DNA from: Bisporella sp. PMI_857
Taxonomy: Eukaryota > Ascomycota > Leotiomycetes > Helotiales > Helotiaceae
Length of the DNA: 64,000 nucleotides
Direction: 5' to 3'
Assembly (NCBI GenBank): GCA_021307315.1
Contig: JAJSPD010000038.1
Span: forward strand, 372,001 to 436,000
Below are positions 58,068-64,000 of the stretch, one piece after another. The first letter of the stretch is position 1. The number at the start of each line of letters is the position of its first letter. The notes under the pieces were generated by a model. It saw nothing but the letters and a program-made list of their open reading frames with translations. It was not told the DNA's origin and ran no database searches. The position numbers were made by a program, and so were the translations under genes.

Positions 58068-59389
58068 TTAGACAATTATGTCATTTTGACGAATGAAGTA
58101 TGCCCTAAAAGAAAAGTTAATATAATATCCTTAAGTCAAGTATAATTGATAGAACGCACTTGCAAGCCTCATAGGCTGACCAGCAGATGGCGGTGCTGGG
58201 CATAATCGTGATAACCCGAGGTCGGACTCCCTTGAAGAAGCCCCTCAAACCCTCCCTCCGGTGCAGCAGCCGAACACCATCCATCAGTCCATTAACCTTT
58301 CTCAATTCCACATCCGAGGCGCTCCCTCTCGTTTGCAGCATCGTCTTAATGACATCCATTGGTGTGGTCAAAGCACCAGCAAACCCTCCTGCAAGGGCAC
58401 CCGCTATACAATGTGTGGTAGGGTCGTAATTTTTGTTCGGGTTCATGCTCGTAGAGAGAGATTCGTAGGCAAGGAATTGCAAAGCGGTGAAAGGAACGCT
58501 GGTGGCGAGCGTGGTCGGGTAAGAGACATAGAAAGCGGCCAGCCCCTCCGCACGGTATAGGTATCTGGCACAGTCGAACATGGACTTGTATGCTGTTCGG
58601 GACCCGCTGAGTTGCATACGTTGTTTGATGACTGCAAAGTTAATATGATGCTATAATTAAGGTAGATTGTACCTTACCATCAAATGGGTTCATGAGGGCG
58701 TCACTGGCAATCGTGGCCGCGGCACCACTAGCAGCTATCATCTATTAGCACAATTCTGAAGTCTAAAAGTCATAGAAAACATACCAGCAGCAATGTGATG
58801 TTGCTCGCCTAGTTTGTTCCCTCCCATAAGATGTTTCACAGCCTCATATGTTGCAAAGTAAACTGCATGTGCAGGTCCTGCCCAGCTATCAGTATCCTTG
58901 GCGCAATATCCTGTCATGGTCAGAGTAACCAACCTGCACCCATCGCCACGCTCGATACTCCTCTCCATAAGCTTGAGAATCCCTCCTTGGAAGCCATTCG
59001 ATAGCCGCCCGTCAAGATTCCATTGTATCCCGCCGAAGGACCTGAGGTGAGGATCTGCATTCGCGTCTATTAAGTCGGTCAATATCCATTTCAATATACT
59101 TAGATTCTCGGCATAGGCGTACCTTGATGGCATCAACTGGATAGACACATGTGTGCTCCTGATACAGTATTAGTCTGCGATGTCCTTTCTCTATGTTGTG
59201 GTGCACCGAGATGTCTTACAGCTATACCGGCGACGGCTCCGGCGACTAAGTTCTGCACCAACGAGAAATTTGGCGGTAACCCTTCATAGCTATTTTCCAT
59301 TAGCCACACGGTAGCTCGTAGAGACAGGAGGTGATTGAGCATGGCACGTACTCATACTCTTCGGCCGGCTCAGCATTTGGCTGGGCCAT
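58068..59389 (-). CDS. MRS4: Mitochondrial iron carrier Mrs3/Mrs4 (mitoferrin), 8 exons
   Basis: Inner-membrane carrier that brings iron into the matrix for heme and Fe-S synthesis. Eight exons, 59389-59352, 59289-59220, 59158-59123, 59066-58934, 58877-58785, 58734-58678, 58631-58160 and 58104-58068, sum to exactly 312 codons (311 aa). The three carrier signatures appear after splicing: PVDAIKTRMQ, PFDVIKQRMQ and PMDVIKTMLQ; each is followed by the matrix-helix and second membrane helix. Substrate-type residues resemble Mrs3/4, for example SSVAMGAGPAHAVYFATYEA and MPSTAICWSAYEACKAYF. Several exons are tiny (36-93 bases). The start MAQPNAEPAEEY is the only ATG in a longer stop-free frame. Confidence 0.93.
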
Positions 59390-60785
59390 TGGGGCCACGG
59401 CCACAGATCCTCCTCCGTACGTATTCGATTGCAGAGCCAGGATGCCGGCTTCTCTCGGTGCCTCTGGGAGAAGGATAAAATATTGTGATGGAAAATGCGA
59501 ATCAGCGTCGCAAGGCCGGCTCTCAGATGGGGTGGATGTGTCGTGTTGGAATGGATGGCGAGCAGATATATGAAGTATGATGTTGGGTCTTTTTTTCGAC
59601 TTGGGAGGTTTTTGGGGCGAAAAATCACAGCAAGCGGTCGTAGCGTATTAGAGTCTACAGGGGGGGTTGAGCTCCCGTTCGTTTAGGCTTATCGGCCTGC
59701 AAGATCACTACTAGCTGAGCAAAAGACGGAGCTTGAATACGAATAACGGGGAGGATGGCAGGTAATTCTCAAATGAAAGGATATGTGATAAAGATCCAAG
59801 AGAGTTAACCTCCTCAAAAATATATCAAATTATATAAAAGAGCAGCGATCAGGTTCCAAGAAGTGGATGGCTACACTAATACGAGCACATTTCCGCGGGT
59901 ATGGCATTTCTTATATTTTCTCCCTCTCACACTCTCCCACACCCACAACACCCCCCCCCCCAGTCTGTTATGTCCGGTCTTCGCTCAGGCTCGCTGTATC
60001 GCTCTTTTGTCCCCTGTTACTTTTTTCTCCACCTCGCACACTTCCATCCGAAAGAGCTTCTAAAGAGGGGAGACCGCCCACGAGAGCCTGCTAAGAGCTT
60101 CGTCGGACAATTCGGTCTAAGACTGTACGAGGTAAAATAATTATAAAAAATAAAAAGCGCTCCTCGGCAATCAGATATTTTTTATCAGATCTAAAATCAA
60201 AAATAACCCACCGGCTCCATTTCCCACCTCTTGGCTCTCCGGACTCCAACCAGGGGTTCCTCCCCCATCATGCATTATCAGATCTTGGGCAACTCACTCA
60301 TTCGTCCACTATCAACATCATACGATTTTTTGGATATCAAAATCAACCCATCCTGATGCCATTTCCGTTGACTCCCCCATAAACCCCCAGCATGCGATTC
60401 TAAGAGATTCCCATCGTCCCGGTTCTGGGGACCGGTAGTGATGTAAATATCACCCCAGAATTGAGGCTTTGTGGAGGAATCCCTGTCTCCAGATTCAACG
60501 GTGTTTTGGTGATGGGCTTGCATTTCTCTTTCGGGGGTGGTGTTTCTGATGATAGCATCGCAGTGGTGGTCCTCGTCACAGCTGAGAAAGGAACAATATG
60601 GACCTTGATCATCTGCTGCATCGTATTTGGAAGTGAATTGAATTATATTTCAGATCAGAATCTACTTTCTGCCCAAAGTCTACTCATCCGCTACTCTTGT
60701 CCCATCTAATATCCGTACCGATGCTAAAACTATCCTAAACCTGGTCCATGCTAATGTATCCTAACTCCAAATGATGATGCGCTAT
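59390..60785. other. Intergenic, MRS4 promoter and ATG9 3' region
   Basis: About 1.4 kb. The MRS4-proximal 260 bases stay open in the MRS4 frame without an ATG. A C-run lies at 59950-59960. GATA-type sites (for example near 59740-59830) could relate to iron control by GATA regulators but are too short to be meaningful. Nothing else recognised. Confidence 0.45.
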
Positions 60786-63649
60786 TTATACGATATTAAC
60801 ACCTGGCCTCCCTGCCGTTTGCGCCTTCTGAAATTGATACAAGAGCCCCAAAACACCTCGTTCTGCCGGTGCATCGTTCTCATCCTCCGCCCCAGGAATC
60901 TTCCCGCTCTGCGTGGGTGACGTCTCCCATTTGGACTCCCCCAACCCGCTCTCATAAGCATCCTGAGGCTCCTGAGTAGCCGTAGCCTCATCAACATCCT
61001 CGCTCGGATCCTCAATGATCTCCCCTCCGGCTTGGTATCGCGAACGCGAGTTGCGTCGCACACTACGGCCTCCGAACCCAGACGCGGACGGCTGGTGATG
61101 CGGGTCTAGTAGAATTGATGGCATGGGAGAAGTGTGTGCCCCCAAAGGAGCAAACCGCGGTGTCCGTGCTGCTTGCGATATTCCAGGTGGCGCGCTATTT
61201 CGTGGTCTCATCTCGCTCCGACCTATCCTTGAGGCTTGTAGATCGGTCGGAAGAGTTTGGGAGTTTAACCCGGGAAATGGAGGCGGTGGGTGGAATTGTG
61301 TTGGTGGGCGTATTCCAGGTGGTAGGTGGCCTGGTATACCTGTCTTGGGATTGAGGGAATAGTTATCTAGAAAACCATAGTACGAGGCAGCCATTTTACC
61401 ATGCTTAGTAGAGTAGTAATCTTCGCGAAGATCGGGATTGTGGCCACCTTGCGAAGGCTGCCCATTTCTACCAACGCCTTTTTTGAAGTCAAAGACTGCA
61501 AATGAGCAAACGTAGCCCACTCCATCGACATGCAACGTAAACTCTCGGAAAAAGTCGATGATCTGGTCACTGCATTGTGGCAGGCTGAACCAGAGCACAA
61601 AAGGCGTGATAAGAATACTAAGTACCTCTTCCAAGAAGATAATGATCTTAAGTTGGTAAAGGGCTGAAAATTCCCTCTTCACCTCATCGCTGTGCAGACG
61701 ATCCTTCCAATGGCTTGGCTCGTAATGGGTATAGGCAATCACGTTCCGAAGTGCGTACTCGGGGTCAAAGACGAGATTCTCATCTGGTATCGACCCATTT
61801 GAGAATGCCCATATCGCGCCGAAAACCGTGATGTAGAATAAGACGGTTCTATCTTTGCTGATTTCAAATGCGAGAAATAAGTCCGGATCCCACAATGTCG
61901 CAACCACCAAAACAGAGACAATCGCACCAGCTACAAACGCTGTAAATTTGGCAAAACGGACCATCTTCACCTTTGGAAATTGTTCCAAATACCGCGACGC
62001 AAATGGATGGGACATGTCGACTCGTTTCCGGAATATGTGGTGTAGCTCGTTGAATTCCCTGAACTTCCACTCCGCTAACGGAGTATATTGTCGTGAACCT
62101 ATTGCGGACGGGTTGTTCTGGTATTCCTAATGATGGGTTAGTAATAAAATTTAAGAGTTTGCGAAAGCCTTCTTACTTTAAAGTACCTGAAAAAGTACAC
62201 AACCATCAAAAAGAACACTATTACTGGTGCAAGAATAACATTCATGAATCCTGCAAACAGGAATCGTTGCCCCAAAGCATCGCTCAATTCTCTCCGATGG
62301 GAGTCCTTTAAAACCAGTTGCCGTACTTGCCCCGTATCTGGGTTGAAAACTAAATCCATGATGCACCAATCGATATTCCATAGCATCGTCCTAGAAAAGA
62401 ATTGTCGTCCTTGAAGAAAAGGTATTGGGAGTGTAAGGTCTAATATCTCCTTGTTGAACAAGGCGATCATATAATTCTCTCTTCTCATCAGCCTGTTGGC
62501 TATATCATGAGCATCTAGCTTGGCCTTTGATTGGGTGCCAATGAACTGGCGACTCAACGGAGAAATCTTTCTTTGCACAGTGATTGGATTAGAATCCCGA
62601 AGAGCCATGATTCTTCCTACGACATCCTGCCACGAAACCGTCTGCATATCGCTATCTGGAATTTCTAGAAGGTGCAAGTAAAATTCATGTATCTGAAAAA
62701 GTCGTGGAAGCTCTGATATAAGTTGATAAACTCTGAATATGACGAACAAGGTGAATAGCCATATAGCTACATTAGCCATTCCAGATATCTTCTTCGTACA
62801 CTGTGGAACGAGGACTTCATTAAGTGCTTTTTCATGAGGTATCTTTTTATAATCCACGCATTGTGTAAGAAATGTTGTGAACACCGCAACGAATACATTG
62901 GTACTATAAAGCTATTAGCCTCAGTTACGGCCGCCAATTTTGGAATGGTGAGCTCACAGTAGATCCAGAACTCTTGCCGATACTATACACCAGATGCCAG
63001 AACCCGTATAGTAGTTGTAAACATCCTTGATGAATGTATCAACATCCATAACATTCATCCACCTATACATAGCTTTCTCCCGAGGGGTGCCAGTTGGTAA
63101 CGTTATGGTTGATCGCGGAGTGCGTAGTCCTCTACGAGGCTCATCATCCTGATGAAGTCGCTGCTGTGCTAGTGCAGCTTCCCAATGTGCACGATTTTCA
63201 CGGCTTGATGGCCCAGGTATTGGTGTTTGCCTCTTCTTAGCTCTTGTTGGTTTGCTTGTTGGGGAGCCTTTGGCTGGAATTTCATGGTCTTCAACAAGAA
63301 GCGACGCTGGAACTTCATCGTCTCCCTCCTCTTCCAATAACCTAGGAGACTGTGCCAGCCATTTTGACCTGATCCGCTGTGTACCTCTACTCTTAGAATC
63401 ATTCCTTACTTTATGCTGTGGTAAGAATGCCGTGCTCTCTGTTGTGATACGACTGTCTTCACCATTGAATATATCGTCATGGCCTAGCTCATCATCGTGG
63501 AAACGAAGGTTTTCCTCATCAAGCGCCATTCCTGCTTGCTCTTCGAGATCCGATTCAGATGCCTCATCGTGCGCCTTGAGGTCCTCATATATGGATCGTG
63601 AGGGGGGGTTTGTTGGGAGCAAGCGCGATAACAAGTTCGAGGACATCAT
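60786..63649 (-). CDS. ATG9: Autophagy lipid scramblase Atg9, 3 exons
   Basis: Multi-spanning membrane protein of Golgi-derived vesicles that seeds autophagosomes and scrambles lipids. Exons 63649-62958, 62903-62177 and 62126-60786 give 919 aa, usual for filamentous fungi. The N-terminal 180 residues are acidic and disordered; the conserved core starts at REKAMYRWMNVMDVDTFIKD and includes VFVAVFTTFLTQCVDYKKIP, ISGMANVAIWLFTLFVIFRV, HDIANRLMRRENYMIALFNK, then after intron 2 EYQNNPSAIGSRQYTPLAEW, KFREFNELHHIFRKRVDMSH, and the re-entrant/fourth helix region (IIIFLEEVLSILITPFVLWF) with CSFAVFDFKKGVGR. The C-terminal 200 residues are Pro/Ser-rich. Splices use GTGAGC/ATAG and GTAAGA/TTAG. All core blocks are intact. 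Confidence 0.95.
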
Positions 63650-64000
63650 GGTTGAGAGAGAAGATGCGGTGGTGCTCTGCTATAAGACATGAATTTCTGT
63701 GAGTCAAGCAACTGACTATACCACATGAGGCTCCTCCGGCTGCGCAACGCAGAAAAGTGATCAGGTGAATCGGCAACGACAGTCTGGATAGCCTAGCAGG
63801 CGGAAATGATGTCGTCCATGAGACACTCCTAGGCGGCAAAATAAGGCGGTCACCCCGCAAATTCGGAAGTGGCTGGTGCATGATATGAAGCTTGACACTG
63901 CGAAGAAGATTTTGACGATGGAAGGCTCAGAATTGTTGAAATGATATATATTATACTAAGAATATGCCTTCAAATGTACGTAGATCTAAAGTTAGTATAT
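63650..64000. promoter_or_regulatory. ATG9 upstream region to window end
   Basis: About 350 bases holding the ATG9 5' UTR and promoter. A minus-strand frame (63881-63585) overlaps it without support. Confidence 0.45.

Noticed and set aside
59290..59628. Minus-strand 112-aa frame upstream of and over MRS4 exon 1
   Set aside because: Overlaps the MRS4 start in another frame and has no domain.
1..64000. tRNA, rRNA, CRISPR array, prophage or plasmid functions
   Set aside because: Visual scan for tRNA B-box-like motifs gave only hits inside coding exons; gene content and introns are fungal nuclear, so prokaryotic features are not expected.

Overview
The window is nuclear DNA of a filamentous ascomycete (Pezizomycotina; resemblance of several proteins suggests Leotiomycetes, but that rank is a guess). 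The signs are: protein-coding genes on both strands cut by short introns (mostly 46-130 bp) with GT..AG ends and CTAAC-like branch points, housekeeping proteins of fungal type (RPL28, Lro1, Atg9, Skt5/Chs4), HET, F-box and 2EXR-type proteins, and decayed DNA transposons. Gene models below were spliced by hand; for the conserved genes, exon phases were checked to add up to an intact frame.

Left arm (1-13.2 kb), gene-dense and conserved: HOP2 (-), a Skt5/Chs4-like chitin synthase regulator with Sel1 repeats (-), the CHL1/DDX11 Fe-S helicase (+), ribosomal protein RPL28/uL15 (+, with a one-base frameshift that looks like an assembly error) and a CCCH zinc-finger protein (-).

Middle (13.2-32.2 kb), an accessory island of low gene density: two related F-box proteins, a small glycine-zipper membrane protein divergently paired with a larger helical protein that resembles the N-terminal effector domains of fungal STAND/NLR systems, a decayed Fot1/pogo-type transposase end split by a 455-bp hAT-like MITE with a perfect 8-bp target-site duplication, a frameshifted 2EXR-like gene, and a HET-domain protein. 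This is the part most likely to hold something new, with a self/non-self recognition or cell-death flavour.

Right arm (32.2-64 kb), conserved again: DPH7 (-), a DUF1917-like protein (+), NAA30 (-), LRO1 (+), RPN12 (+), coatomer alpha COP1 (-), the ER glucosyltransferase UGGT (+), an unrecognised Ser/Asn-rich protein (+), mitochondrial ribosomal protein uS17m (+), a Sap1/Yta6-type AAA ATPase (-), the mitochondrial iron carrier MRS3/4 (-) and ATG9 (-). These genes serve core processes (translation, proteasome, COPI and ER quality control, lipid storage, autophagy) and form no single pathway; ordering appears to be ordinary fungal synteny. No tRNA, rRNA, CRISPR array or virus-like sequence was seen.
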